DNA from: Brucella rhizosphaerae
GTDB lineage: Bacteria > Pseudomonadota > Alphaproteobacteria > Rhizobiales > Rhizobiaceae
Assembly: GCF_002252475.1 (NCBI RefSeq)
Contig: NZ_NNRK01000035.1
Coordinates: 1-64,000, forward strand
Reading direction: 5' to 3'
DNA length: 64,000 nucleotides
Of this stretch, positions 1-8,284 are shown one piece after another (position 1 is the stretch's first letter; the number at the start of each line of letters is the position of its first letter). A program made the translations under genes and the position numbers. Below the pieces are notes generated by a model. That model saw nothing but the letters and a program-made list of their open reading frames with translations. It made no database searches and was not told where the DNA came from.

Positions 1-102
1 GCTGTTGCCTCAGGCAAGGTTGAAGCAACCCCACATGCGCTGATGGTCGAAGCCGTCCGCAATGTCATCCGCATCTATGGCAAGGCTGTTGGGACCCACT
101 AA
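1..102 (+). CDS. C-terminal end of an unidentified gene (partial)
   Basis: An open frame enters from the left edge and ends at a TAA at 100-102. It gives 33 residues ending in IRIYGKAVGTH. Codon use looks like real coding sequence (third positions are rich in C and G). The fragment is too short to assign to a family. It converges with the M20 hydrolase gene downstream, so it is not part of the arginine operon. The 75 bases between the two stops carry an imperfect direct repeat around GTTGGAAAG but no clear terminator. Confidence 0.5.
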   Translation, partial: AVASGKVEATPHALMVEAVRNVIRIYGKAVGTH

Positions 103-177
103 ATGCACTGCAAGAGGCGCGGGAAACACCGCGCCTCTCTTTGAAAGCCAGTCGTTGGAAAGCCAGACGTTGGAAAG

Positions 178-1332
178 CTAAACCTTGAGGCTGTCCTTAG
201 CCAGATTATGGAAGAAGGACACGCCGCGCTCCAGAATTTCATCGTTGAAATTATACTTCGACGTATGCAGGCCAGAGCTTTCACCATTTCCGATCAGAAG
301 ATAGGCACCAGCAGTCTTTTCCAGCATGAAGGAAAAGTCCTCGCTGCCCATGAACGGCTTATCCAGCTCTTCAAAAGCCTCTTCGCCATAATGCTGGGAA
401 ACGGTGGCTTTCGCCTGCTCGAATGCTGCAGCATCGTTGATCGTTGCGGGATATCCGGTCATCCAGTCAAAGCTGACATCGGCGCCATAACTTGCTGCCT
501 GCATCTTTGCCACCTGCTCGACCTTGTCCCGCAATGTCTTGCGGATAGCCGGATCGGTTGCACGCATCGAAATTTCAAGCTTGGCCGTATCGGGAATAAC
601 GTTGCACACCGCACCGGAATTAAAAGCGCCGACCGTGATGACACTTGCCTGATGCGGGGAAACATTGCGCGCGACGATCGTTTGTAACGCCATGACGATG
701 CTGGACGCTACAACGATCGGATCGACCGTTTTTTCAGGCTCTGCCCCATGTCCGCCGCTGCCCCTTACCGTCAGCGTCAACGCGTCGATAGAGGCCGCAA
801 TAGGACCGGGCTTTGAAGCAAACTTACCCGCTTCCAGGCCCGGCCAATTGTGTAGCGCGAAAACCTGATCACAAGGAAAGCGCTCGAACAGCCCTTCTTC
901 AATCATGATCTGCGCACCACCAAAATTTTCTTCGGCAGGCTGAAAGATGAAATGAACGGTTCCCGAAAAATCCTCATCCTGCGCGAGCGACCACGCGGCA
1001 CCCAGCAGCATTGAAGTATGCCCATCATGACCACACGCATGCATCTTGCCTGCGTTCTTGCTGGCATAAGGCAGCCCGGTTTCTTCCAGAATTGGCAACG
1101 CATCGAAATCAGCGCGGAAGCCGATGGAGCGGTTTGAATTGCCACGGCGCAAAGAGGCAACGATGCCGGTCTTTGCAAGCCCACGGCTTAACTCATAACC
1201 CCATTTTTCCAGCGTCGAAGCGATATAGTCGGAAGTCTCAACTTCCTCTAATCCCAACTCCGGAATGCTGTGCAGATGCCTGCGGATGGCTTTCAGCTCA
1301 TCACCAAATGCACCCAGTTTATTGTCTGTCAT
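178..1332 (-). CDS. M20D-family amidohydrolase (N-acyl-amino-acid / hippurate hydrolase type)
   Basis: A 384-residue cytoplasmic metallohydrolase expected to cleave amide bonds of N-acylated amino acids. Family motifs are in order: HSIPELG near residue 21, FRADFDALP near 72, the metal-binding MHACGHDGHT with H98, C100, H102 and H105, QPAEE, ALHNWPG and MGSEDFSF near the C terminus. The Cys in HACGHDGH is typical of M20 subfamily D. The ATG has a strong GGGGGAGA ribosome site. The gene lies 10 bases after the ABC ATPase gene and ends the module A operon, so its product probably processes a compound brought in by that importer, for example an acylated or conjugated arginine or ornithine. The exact substrate cannot be read from sequence. 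Confidence 0.88.
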   Translation of the reverse strand: MTDNKLGAFGDELKAIRRHLHSIPELGLEEVETSDYIASTLEKWGYELSRGLAKTGIVASLRRGNSNRSIGFRADFDALPILEETGLPYASKNAGKMHACGHDGHTSMLLGAAWSLAQDEDFSGTVHFIFQPAEENFGGAQIMIEEGLFERFPCDQVFALHNWPGLEAGKFASKPGPIAASIDALTLTVRGSGGHGAEPEKTVDPIVVASSIVMALQTIVARNVSPHQASVITVGAFNSGAVCNVIPDTAKLEISMRATDPAIRKTLRDKVEQVAKMQAASYGADVSFDWMTGYPATINDAAAFEQAKATVSQHYGEEAFEELDKPFMGSEDFSFMLEKTAGAYLLIGNGESSGLHTSKYNFNDEILERGVSFFHNLAKDSLKV

Positions 1333-1342
1333 AATCTCCCCC

Positions 1343-2107
1343 TCAACTCATATGCAGAAATTGGCGCAAGCGCTGCGACTGCGGATCGCGCATCACGATA
1401 TCAGGTGACCCACGCTCTTCAACCAGGCCTTTGTGCAGGAAGATGACTTCGCTGGAAATTTCGCGTGCCAGCGCCATTTCATGCGTCACCATCACCATTG
1501 TCCGGCCTTCTTCGGCGAGCTTTTTGATAACTTGCAGCACTTCCGTCACGAGTTCAGGATCAAGCGCTGAAGTCGGCTCATCGAACAGCATAACTTCGGG
1601 CTTCATAGCCAGCGCACGCGCAATTGCGGCACGCTGCTGCTGACCACCGGAAAGCTGGCTCGGATACTGATCGCGTTTGGGCGTGATGCCCACTTTTTCC
1701 ATCAGAACCTCAGCCTCGGCCAGTGCTTCTGCCTTCGACATGCCCAGAACATGGATCGGGCCTTCAATGATGTTCTCAACGATCGTGCGATGGGACCAGA
1801 GATTGAAGCTCTGAAAGACCATACCAAGACGAGAGCGAACATGTTCAAGCTGACGCGGGTCGGCGGCATGCGATTTGCCATCGCGTCCCACCTTCGTGCG
1901 GATCACCTCGCCTGCAACGGAAATCTCTCCCTCGTCGGGCGTTTCCAGATAGTTGATGCAGCGCAACAGCGTACTTTTGCCGGAACCGCTGCTGCCGATC
2001 AGCGATATAACATCGCCTTTCTTCGCTTCAAACGAGATGCCTTTGAGAACTTCGACACCTGCGAAGCTCTTGTGAATATTTTTGACGGCCAGTGCAATGG
2101 AAGTCAT
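1343..2107 (-). CDS. Polar amino-acid ABC transporter ATP-binding protein (HisP/OccP type)
   Basis: A 254-residue ATPase that powers amino-acid import. Walker A is GSSGSGKST, the signature is LSGGQQQRAAIARAL, Walker B is VMLFDEPTSALD, followed by the H-loop VTHEMALA. The sequence after Walker A (LLRCINYLETPDEGEI) is typical of the HisP/GlnQ group. An upstream in-frame ATG at 2155 exists, but the ATG at 2107 is preceded by CAGGAGCAATTCAAA and starts directly at the conserved domain, so it was chosen. It follows two permease genes and the binding-protein gene in the same operon and completes importer A. Confidence 0.93.
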   Translation of the reverse strand: MTSIALAVKNIHKSFAGVEVLKGISFEAKKGDVISLIGSSGSGKSTLLRCINYLETPDEGEISVAGEVIRTKVGRDGKSHAADPRQLEHVRSRLGMVFQSFNLWSHRTIVENIIEGPIHVLGMSKAEALAEAEVLMEKVGITPKRDQYPSQLSGGQQQRAAIARALAMKPEVMLFDEPTSALDPELVTEVLQVIKKLAEEGRTMVMVTHEMALAREISSEVIFLHKGLVEERGSPDIVMRDPQSQRLRQFLHMS

Positions 2108-2129
2108 TTTGAATTGCTCCTGAAACAGA

Positions 2130-2831
2130 TCAGACCATCGAGGCGCGTGAGCCACTCATGCGCCGTTCGACCACATTCATGATCCGGGTGAGGATGAACA
2201 CAACTGTGAAATAGAGGATGCCTGCCGCGATCAACGGCTCAAAGATCGACAAGGAACTGCGCTGAAGCGCGCGGGCCGTGCCCATCACTTCCATGATCGT
2301 GATCGTTGAAGCAAGCGAGGTGGATTTGAGCAGGATGATCAGATCACTGGTCAGAACCGGCATACAATGACGGAAGGCCAGCGGCAGCGTGATACGGCGC
2401 AAAATCTTGAACCGGCTCATGCCGATGGAAAGTGCGGCTTCTATCTGCCCGCGCGGGATCGACTTGATAGCGCCGCGAATAACCTCGGCGTTATAAGCAC
2501 CCTGATTGAGGCTCAGTGCAAACACCGCATACCACAACCCATCACGCATATATGGCCAGAGGAAGCTATGTCTCACCCATGTGCCTGGCAGGATCTGCCC
2601 AAGCCCGTAATAGATCAGATACAGCTGCACCAGAAGCGGCGTGCCACGGAAAATGAACGTGTAGACAAAAGCCGGCCATTTCAGAATGCGGCTGTTTGAA
2701 AGACGTGCCAGCGCACTAAGCGTACCGAAAATGAGACCAATAACACCTGCTGTAGCCGTCAGAAGCAGTGTCAGCGGCATTGCCTTGATGAGAGGCGGTA
2801 GGAACTCAACGATTTTTGTAATCGATTCCAT
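2130..2831 (-). CDS. Polar amino-acid ABC transporter permease (HisM/OccM type)
   Basis: A 233-residue inner-membrane permease with about five hydrophobic segments and the family coupling motif (EVIRGAIKSIPRGQIEAALSIG) that docks onto the ATPase. The start ATG shares one base with the TAA stop of the preceding permease gene (TAATG), so the two are translationally coupled. Two different permeases beside one ATPase and one binding protein are the usual make-up of histidine, octopine and lysine/arginine/ornithine importers. Confidence 0.92.
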   Translation of the reverse strand: MESITKIVEFLPPLIKAMPLTLLLTATAGVIGLIFGTLSALARLSNSRILKWPAFVYTFIFRGTPLLVQLYLIYYGLGQILPGTWVRHSFLWPYMRDGLWYAVFALSLNQGAYNAEVIRGAIKSIPRGQIEAALSIGMSRFKILRRITLPLAFRHCMPVLTSDLIILLKSTSLASTITIMEVMGTARALQRSSLSIFEPLIAAGILYFTVVFILTRIMNVVERRMSGSRASMV

Positions 2832-3544
2832 TATCCGTGCCCCCGGCTCAGGCGCTTTTCAAGCTGCGCAATCACGATGACCGAGACCAGCGTGATAGCC
2901 AGAAACAAGAATGCCGTGAGGCCATAAAAGAATATGTACTGCTTGGTGGAGGCGGCTGCACGATAGCCGGTGTAAAGCAGTTCATGGAACGAACCCAGCA
3001 CCGAGATAATCGCACTTTCCTTGGTGATCGACAGCCAGAGATTGCCGATACCGGGCACTGCATGACGCATCATTTGCGGGAAGGTGACGCGGGTGAATAT
3101 CTGGCGTCTGCGCATTCCGATGGAAAGGGCTGCTTCAATCTGCCCGCGCGGAATGGCAAGATAGGAAGCGCGCAGCACTTCCGTCATGAATGCGCCATTG
3201 ACGAAAGCAAGCGCTATGATCGCAGCCCAGAAGGCGCTGAACTGGAAATCGTTTCCGACAAGGCCAGTCGCTTTCAGAAGACGCTCGACACCCGTCGCAA
3301 CGGAGAAATACAACAGCAGAATGACGAGCAGTTCTGGCAGAGCACGAACCACAGTCGTATAAAAATCTGCGATCGCTTTTGTGTAGCGGTTACGCGAGAG
3401 CTTTCCAGTGGCCCCGGCAAGACCGAAAAGAAACGAGACTGCAAATGCCACGGCTGAGACCTGCAAAGTCATCATAAGCCCATGCGCAAACTCGTCTCCC
3501 CAGCCCTCACTTCCCCAGGCTAACAGTTGCCAATAAGAATCCAT
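2831..3544 (-). CDS. Polar amino-acid ABC transporter permease (HisQ/OccQ type)
   Basis: A 237-residue membrane permease with the EAA-type motif EVLRASYLAIPRGQIEAAL. A longer reading from 3598 adds 18 residues that do not fit the family. The ATG at 3544 (MDSYWQLLAWG) has a GGATT ribosome site and the length expected for OccQ/HisQ proteins. It follows the binding-protein gene after about 180 bases that contain a strong hairpin, and overlaps the second permease gene by one base. Confidence 0.9.
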   Translation of the reverse strand: MDSYWQLLAWGSEGWGDEFAHGLMMTLQVSAVAFAVSFLFGLAGATGKLSRNRYTKAIADFYTTVVRALPELLVILLLYFSVATGVERLLKATGLVGNDFQFSAFWAAIIALAFVNGAFMTEVLRASYLAIPRGQIEAALSIGMRRRQIFTRVTFPQMMRHAVPGIGNLWLSITKESAIISVLGSFHELLYTGYRAAASTKQYIFFYGLTAFLFLAITLVSVIVIAQLEKRLSRGHG

Positions 3545-3686
3545 GCAGATTAATCCAATCAGAAAAGCCGTACGCTTTACGGAGCAACTGCGCAGCACAA
3601 CTCCGATGAGCCGCAGGCCGCTGCTGTTCCACGTTTTGAAAAGCGCAAAGCATTTTGTGAAATGTGGAAGTCACATCACCCGATGA

Positions 3687-3710
3687 GCGAACGCCTTTAA
3701 CGGCGTTCGC
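3687..3710 (-). other. Intercistronic hairpin after the binding-protein gene of importer A
   Basis: A perfect 9-bp stem, GCGAACGCC (3687-3695) with GGCGTTCGC (3702-3710) and a six-base loop, lies just after the stop codon of the binding-protein gene. No T-run follows on the minus strand. It is therefore more likely an mRNA-stabilising or partial-attenuation element, which would raise expression of the binding protein above the permeases, than a full terminator. Importer B has a hairpin in the equivalent place at 12255-12277. Confidence 0.65.
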
Positions 3711-3721
3711 ATTGGATCGGG

Positions 3722-4525
3722 TTACTTCTTCTCAAAAATCCACTTGTCGACCAGCGTCTTGAGAGCGCCTTCCTTGTCGAGTTCAGCAAGTGCCGCATCG
3801 ACCTTTTCAAGCGTTGCCGTGTCGCCCTTACGGACTGCATAGGCGACGCCTTCACCCAACACCACGTTCTTAGGTGTCACGACCTTAACTTCATACTCTT
3901 CGCCCTGAGACGTCTTGAGGAAGTTCTGAACGAAAAGATCTGGTGCGAGAACATAATCGACGCGACCAGCAACCAGATCGGCAACCGAGTTGTCCGCAGT
4001 GTCGTAGCTTTTGATCGATACGTCTGGAAGATATTTCGTCATATAGGCAGACTGGACGCTCGATGTCTGAACACCGACGATCTTGCCTGAGAGAGCCGCC
4101 TGATCAACAACTTCGCCGGAACCGTCGCTTGCTGCAACCGTACCGATTTTGTCTTCATCCGACTTGGCGCCCGCGACGACCGTGCCTTCAGTATAGTAAG
4201 GCGTGCTGAAATCGACGACCTTGCGGCGCTCATCGGTGACCGAGAAAGCGCCGATGATGAAATCGACCTTGTTTTCGGTAAGCGACGGAATGAGACCATC
4301 CCATGCCATCGACTTGAATTCGCACTTGTCGGCAAGCTTTTCGCACAAAGCGCGTGAAAGGTCTGCTTCCAGACCTTCCCACTCGCCCGCCGCATTGACC
4401 TGCGTGAAAGGCATATAAGGCTCAGGCGTCATGCCCAGACGAAGTTTTCCTTCAGCCTGTGCAGCGCCGCTGGCCAAGACAGCAAACGCGATCGCGCCAG
4501 CAATTTTCCCTTTAAAACCCACCAT
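3722..4525 (-). CDS. Periplasmic amino-acid binding protein of importer A (ArgT/OccT type)
   Basis: A 267-residue extracytoplasmic solute-binding protein of family 3. A Sec signal peptide (MVGFKGKIAGAIAFAVLASG, cleavage after AAQA) precedes the mature start EGKLRLGMTPEPYMPFT. The family signatures LEADLSRALCEKL, WDGLIPSLTENKVDFIIG, TDERRKVVDFSTPYY and a C-terminal KWIFEKK are present. A pair of cysteines near CEKLADKC resembles the disulfide of lysine/arginine/ornithine binding proteins. It is located between the DDAH-type hydrolase gene and the permeases, which points to a guanidino or basic amino acid as ligand (inference). Confidence 0.9.
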   Translation of the reverse strand: MVGFKGKIAGAIAFAVLASGAAQAEGKLRLGMTPEPYMPFTQVNAAGEWEGLEADLSRALCEKLADKCEFKSMAWDGLIPSLTENKVDFIIGAFSVTDERRKVVDFSTPYYTEGTVVAGAKSDEDKIGTVAASDGSGEVVDQAALSGKIVGVQTSSVQSAYMTKYLPDVSIKSYDTADNSVADLVAGRVDYVLAPDLFVQNFLKTSQGEEYEVKVVTPKNVVLGEGVAYAVRKGDTATLEKVDAALAELDKEGALKTLVDKWIFEKK

Positions 4526-4632
4526 GTTCCCGTTCTCCTTATATTTTTGTTGGCCTGCCCTTTAATGATAGCAAGCACGGGGAATGCGCGTAGAAAAACG
4601 GCTCAGGAGCAGATGCCCCTGAGCCGTCAGAA

Positions 4633-5430
4633 TTACTTGCGATACCAGCGAAGCGACATGCAGGAAAGGCCAGCGTCGATCTTGCCAATCTGCGTTGTCT
4701 TGAGCGGAACCACGTTATAGCCGCTCTTCTCCAGCAATTCGATAGTGCGCGGGAAATCGGAGCCAACCATCACAACGTCATTGACGCGCAGCGCATTGGC
4801 AGCAGCTTCTTCGCCTTCCGGAACGATCAGCTGGCGAAGGCCAGAGAATACGCCCGACTTTGCAAGACGGCTCGTGGAAAGAACGGTTTCTTCATCGACC
4901 AGCGAGCAGTCGGTTTTAAAATGAAGGACGCCTTCAGGCGTCGAGACAACCTCACCCTTGCGACCGATCTTTTCGAGGCTGGCGATAAGTGCTGCTGCAC
5001 CTGCCTTATCAGTACGCGCTGAAAGGCCGATCATGACGCTCTTCTGCGTCGTCAGCACATCGCCGCCATCTGCAAAACCTGGTTCCGGCAGTTCTACAAC
5101 CGTATCGAACATCTGACGCAGCGTCGGTTCGATAACAGCTGTTTCGCCAACACGCGAAAGCGCACCCGGGCGGAGCAGAATTGCTCCTTCAGTGAAGACG
5201 AGTGCCGGATCTTCAACGAAGATGGAATCTGGGAAGTCTTCAAGTGCAGGAAGGATCGTAACCTCTACGCCTGCGGCGCGCATGGCAACGATGTAAGCAT
5301 CGTGCTCAGCCTTCACCCCTTCATAGGTCGGGTTGCCGGTATCCAGCGCGCGAAGGCCATTTACCACCGAGCGCGAAGGCTCACGGACGATGATCGAATT
5401 AAACTCATAAACGGGTCTGTTAGAAGACAT
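4633..5430 (-). CDS. Dimethylarginine dimethylaminohydrolase-type guanidine hydrolase
   Basis: A 265-residue cytoplasmic enzyme of the guanidine-modifying superfamily. DDAH converts N-omega-methylated arginines to citrulline and a methylamine. Family features are the substrate loop FPDSIFVEDPALVF at 66-79, GFADGGDVL at 118-126, the catalytic His in VLHFKTDCS (H170), and the nucleophile in GLSCMSLRW (C257). The length fits bacterial DDAH. It lies 32 bases after ctlX and 107 bases before the binding-protein gene of importer A, all on one strand. The family also contains arginine-deiminase-like members, so free arginine cannot be excluded as substrate. The product citrulline would feed CtlX. Confidence 0.85.
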   Translation of the reverse strand: MSSNRPVYEFNSIIVREPSRSVVNGLRALDTGNPTYEGVKAEHDAYIVAMRAAGVEVTILPALEDFPDSIFVEDPALVFTEGAILLRPGALSRVGETAVIEPTLRQMFDTVVELPEPGFADGGDVLTTQKSVMIGLSARTDKAGAAALIASLEKIGRKGEVVSTPEGVLHFKTDCSLVDEETVLSTSRLAKSGVFSGLRQLIVPEGEEAAANALRVNDVVMVGSDFPRTIELLEKSGYNVVPLKTTQIGKIDAGLSCMSLRWYRK

Positions 5431-5462
5431 GGAAGGTTACCCTCAATTTAGCTGGAGCCTAT

Positions 5463-6434
5463 CTACCCGGCTCTTGTTGTTGCGTAAAGCAAATGTGTGC
5501 CGTTTGTTGTGCGGCGCGAGAGATGAATGCCTGCAAGCATGCAGCGCACCGATCCACCTGCCAGCTCAATCGTCGGCACAGCGAAAGGCAAAAGCTTTGC
5601 AGTCTGTTCAATTGTCTCGATCTGAGCTTTGCTTAAAGCAGCAAAAGCGCGGGCTGAAAGGGCCAGAACGCGACCATCCCGGCCTTCAAGCTCGATAGCA
5701 TTGCCGGCGAACTCACCAATCTGCGCAGCAGATAGATGTATGACCGTGCGACCGGTTTCCTGCAGGCGATCGACGATCTCCTCACGACGTGCAGGATCGG
5801 TAATCATATCGGTGCCGACCAGCGCGTAATCGGCGCCAATGCACATCAGAACATTGGTGTGATAAATCGGCTTACCCGACGAATCGAGCGCATCGAACAC
5901 CATTGGTTCGAAATTGAAATGCGTGCAGAAGCGTTCAAGCGCCACTTCATTGGTGCGGTTGGACCGCGCGGCATAGGCGACATGTCCAATATGATCGAGC
6001 ACCATGGCACCAGTGCCTTCAAGATAGAAGTGATCGCGCTCGAGGCCCGAATAATCAATGACATCCTGAACGCGGTAATCGCGCTTCAGCATTTCGATGA
6101 CATCAGGGCGACGTTCTTTCTGACGGCTTTCCGAGAACATCGGATAAATGGCAACATGCCCACCCGAATGGGTTGAGAACCAGTTATTGGGAAAAACTGA
6201 ATCCGGCAGCGCGTGGGTTTCATCTTCGAAGAGATGGACCGTCACGCCCGCATCGGCCAATCCCTCGGCCATGCCCGTCACTTCGTCGAAGGCTGCTTTC
6301 GCCAACATCTCGGCAGAACGGCGCTCATCGACAGACTGAAACGCATTGTCCTTTGCGGTCTGCGCATTGGGGGTAAAATGGTGCGGTCGGATCATAACGA
6401 CCGATTTTGGACTCTGTACAGATGGCCTGCTCAT
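5463..6434 (-). CDS. ctlX: Citrulline utilization hydrolase (CtlX family)
   Basis: A 323-residue member of the arginine-deiminase-related fold. CtlX proteins hydrolyse citrulline to ornithine. Visible motifs are MIRPHHFTPN near the start, LPDSVFPNNWFSTH, YLEGTGAMVLD, IYHTNVLMCIG with the catalytic His (about residue 192), and GGSVRCMLAGIHL with the catalytic Cys (about 298). Longer readings to 6488 run into a dispersed repeat remnant. The ATG at 6434 has a GAGAATAG ribosome site, and MIRPHHF, 13 residues further in, is a second possible start. This is the first gene of module A and is divergent from the Lrp-type gene. Citrulline is the expected product of the neighbouring DDAH-type enzyme. 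Confidence 0.85.
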   Translation of the reverse strand: MSRPSVQSPKSVVMIRPHHFTPNAQTAKDNAFQSVDERRSAEMLAKAAFDEVTGMAEGLADAGVTVHLFEDETHALPDSVFPNNWFSTHSGGHVAIYPMFSESRQKERRPDVIEMLKRDYRVQDVIDYSGLERDHFYLEGTGAMVLDHIGHVAYAARSNRTNEVALERFCTHFNFEPMVFDALDSSGKPIYHTNVLMCIGADYALVGTDMITDPARREEIVDRLQETGRTVIHLSAAQIGEFAGNAIELEGRDGRVLALSARAFAALSKAQIETIEQTAKLLPFAVPTIELAGGSVRCMLAGIHLSRRTTNGTHLLYATTRAG

Positions 6435-6466
6435 TCTCAGACTATTCTCACTGCTGATACATGTCG

Positions 6467-6505
6467 CGAAAGACATGCTTAAAAACAAAGATTTAAGGTG
6501 CTTAT
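6467..6505 (+). repeat. Remnant of the dispersed two-hairpin repeat
   Basis: The stretch ACATGCTTAAAAACAAAGAT and its flanks matches the middle of the repeat copy at 47359-47465 (GACATGCTTGAAAACAAAGA). Only this arm and linker are left; the other arms are gone. It forms part of the ctlX upstream region. Confidence 0.5.
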
Positions 6506-6645
6506 CGCTTCACCAAGTAAAACGAATTCGGCCTGAGCTGCGGCACGAGCTTAGATTGCCGGATCAGTCCGCTTTGCAAGCTCTCAAACATTTTCATACG
6601 CTCCTCCATCAGCACTCCCGGAAGCAGAGTAAGAGAGCATAAAGT

Positions 6646-6715
6646 CAGTTAAAATTGTAAAAGTGTCGGGTGATGTATAAAAATTCTAGCAATTTGCACA
6701 GTCAAATTGTAAAAA
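6646..6715. promoter_or_regulatory. Direct repeat upstream of the Lrp-type gene, candidate operator
   Basis: CAGTTAAAATTGTAAAA (6646-6662) and CAGTCAAATTGTAAAAA (6699-6715) are near-identical A/T-rich blocks 53 bases apart, about five helical turns. They lie in the divergent space between ctlX and the Lrp-type gene, the normal place for autoregulation and control of the neighbouring operon by Lrp/AsnC proteins. That this regulator binds here is an inference. Confidence 0.45.
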
Positions 6716-6720
6716 CTGCT

Positions 6721-7146
6721 ATGCATATTTTTGACGAACTGGATCATAAGCTGATTGCCATTTTGCGGGAGGACGGACGCGCGCCGCTTTCGAAACTGGC
6801 AACAATCCTTGGCGTTTCGCGCGGTACCGTTCAGGTACGCCTCGATCGCCTGCTCGAAACGGGTGCAGCGCTTGGCTTCACGATCCGGGTTCGTCAGGAT
6901 TACGATGATGGGGTGGTGCACGCGATCATGCTGATTGAAGTGCAAGGCCGATCAACGACCAAAGTCATCAAGCTGTTGCGCGGGCTGCCGCAGATACGCA
7001 CGCTGCATACGACAAACGGGTCGTGGGATCTGGTGGCAGAAATTCATGCGGAAAGCCTTCACGAGTTCGACCGCGTCTTGCGCGAAGTGCGAACGATTGA
7101 AGGCGTGCTGAACAGTGAAACCAGCATCCTGCTCAGCAGCGTATAA
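6721..7146 (+). CDS. Lrp/AsnC-family transcriptional regulator (module A)
   Basis: A 141-residue one-domain-plus-sensor regulator. The N-terminal winged helix is seen in FDELDHKLIAILREDGRAPLSKLATILGVSRGTVQVRLDRLL, and the C-terminal RAM ligand-binding domain follows (AIMLIEVQGRSTTKVIKLLRGLP to TSILL). The ATG at 6721 starts at the conserved domain but has no clear ribosome site. GTG at 6670 or ATG at 6673 with GTCGGG upstream are alternatives that add 16-17 residues. The gene is divergent from ctlX, so it probably responds to arginine, citrulline, ornithine or a methylated derivative and controls module A. It resembles the second Lrp-type protein at 13422. Confidence 0.9.
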   Translation: MHIFDELDHKLIAILREDGRAPLSKLATILGVSRGTVQVRLDRLLETGAALGFTIRVRQDYDDGVVHAIMLIEVQGRSTTKVIKLLRGLPQIRTLHTTNGSWDLVAEIHAESLHEFDRVLREVRTIEGVLNSETSILLSSV

Positions 7147-7171
7147 AAAAAGCCGGTGGCTCTCACCACCG
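7145..7171 (-). terminator. Intrinsic terminator of the ornithine cyclodeaminase operon
   Basis: On the minus strand, CGGTGG and CCACCG form a 6-bp stem with a six-base loop, followed by GC and seven T. It lies 15 bases after the ocd stop codon, between the convergent ocd and Lrp-type genes. Confidence 0.8.
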
Positions 7172-7185
7172 ACCTTACTCATAGA

Positions 7186-8247
7186 TCAGGCCGCTTTTTT
7201 CAGCGCCTTTTCGCACCGGAGCAGCATGCCATAAAGATCGCGCGGCTCATCCGGGTCAGCAAGCATATCAAGCTCGACATAGAGACCTGTTTCCTGCAGC
7301 TTGCTGCGAACATAACGTAGCGCAGAAAAGTCTTCGATTGCGAAACCGACACTGTCGAACAGCGTGATGGCACGATCTGACGAACGACCAGCAATTGCTC
7401 CAGTGATGACTTCCCAGAGTTCCTTGACCGGGTAATCGGCATCAAGCTGCTGGATTTCGCCTTCGATGCGGGTCTGCGGCGGATATTCGACAAAAATGTC
7501 GGAGCGCAGCAGGATCTCCTTGTTCAGCTCCGTCTTGCCGGGACAATCGCCACCCACTGCGTTGATATGCACGCCGGGGCCAACCATGTTGTCGCTCAGA
7601 ATGGTCGCGTATTGCTTATCAGCCGTAACCGTCGTGATGATATCGGCGCCTTCAACTGCTTCCTGCGAAGTGCTGTGGATCGTGATCGAAAGCCCGTTAT
7701 CGCTCAGATTACGTGCGCAGCGTTCGCTGGCTGAGCGATCAATGTCGAACAGACGCAAATTTTCGACGCCCAGAATGGCTTTGAACGCCAAAGCCTGAAA
7801 CTCGCTTTGCGCACCATTGCCGATGATCGTCATGGTCTTTGAATCAGGCCGCGCAAGATGCTTCGCGGCCACGGCCGACATTGCAGCCGTGCGCAAAGCC
7901 GTAAGGATCGTCATTTCGGTCAGCAGCATCGGATAGCCATTGCCGACATCGGCCAGCACACCAAAGGCGGTTACGGTCTGACGACCTTCCTTGGTGTTCT
8001 TCGGATGGCCGTTCACATATTTGAAGCCATAAAGCGTACCGTCGCTTGTTGGCATCAGCTCAATGACGCCTTCGTCAGAATGCGAGGCAACGCGTGGCGT
8101 CTTGTCAAACTGCTCCCACCTGCGGAAATCTTCCTCGATCACCTCAGCAAGTTCCTTGAGGAAGGTTTCGACACCCACCGTAAGCACAAGCTTCATCATG
8201 TGATCGACGCTGACGAAGGGAACAATGTTCAGCTTTTCATTGGTCAT
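7186..8247 (-). CDS. Ornithine cyclodeaminase
   Basis: A 353-residue NAD-dependent enzyme of the ornithine cyclodeaminase/mu-crystallin family, which converts ornithine to proline and ammonia. The length equals that of the rhizobial and agrobacterial catabolic enzymes (about 350-356). Features are VPFVSVDHMMKLV at the start, the substrate region around GTLYGFKYVNGHPKN, MTILTALRTAAMSAVAAKHL, the dinucleotide fold with IIGNGAQSEFQALAF near 140, and GVHINAVGGDCPGKTELN. It follows the RocB-like gene by 37 bases and is the last gene of module B. It supplies the final step of the pathway that CtlX would start. Confidence 0.92.
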   Translation of the reverse strand: MTNEKLNIVPFVSVDHMMKLVLTVGVETFLKELAEVIEEDFRRWEQFDKTPRVASHSDEGVIELMPTSDGTLYGFKYVNGHPKNTKEGRQTVTAFGVLADVGNGYPMLLTEMTILTALRTAAMSAVAAKHLARPDSKTMTIIGNGAQSEFQALAFKAILGVENLRLFDIDRSASERCARNLSDNGLSITIHSTSQEAVEGADIITTVTADKQYATILSDNMVGPGVHINAVGGDCPGKTELNKEILLRSDIFVEYPPQTRIEGEIQQLDADYPVKELWEVITGAIAGRSSDRAITLFDSVGFAIEDFSALRYVRSKLQETGLYVELDMLADPDEPRDLYGMLLRCEKALKKAA

Positions 8248-8284
8248 GATTCTAATCCTTTATCGGATGGACTCGCGCTGAACT

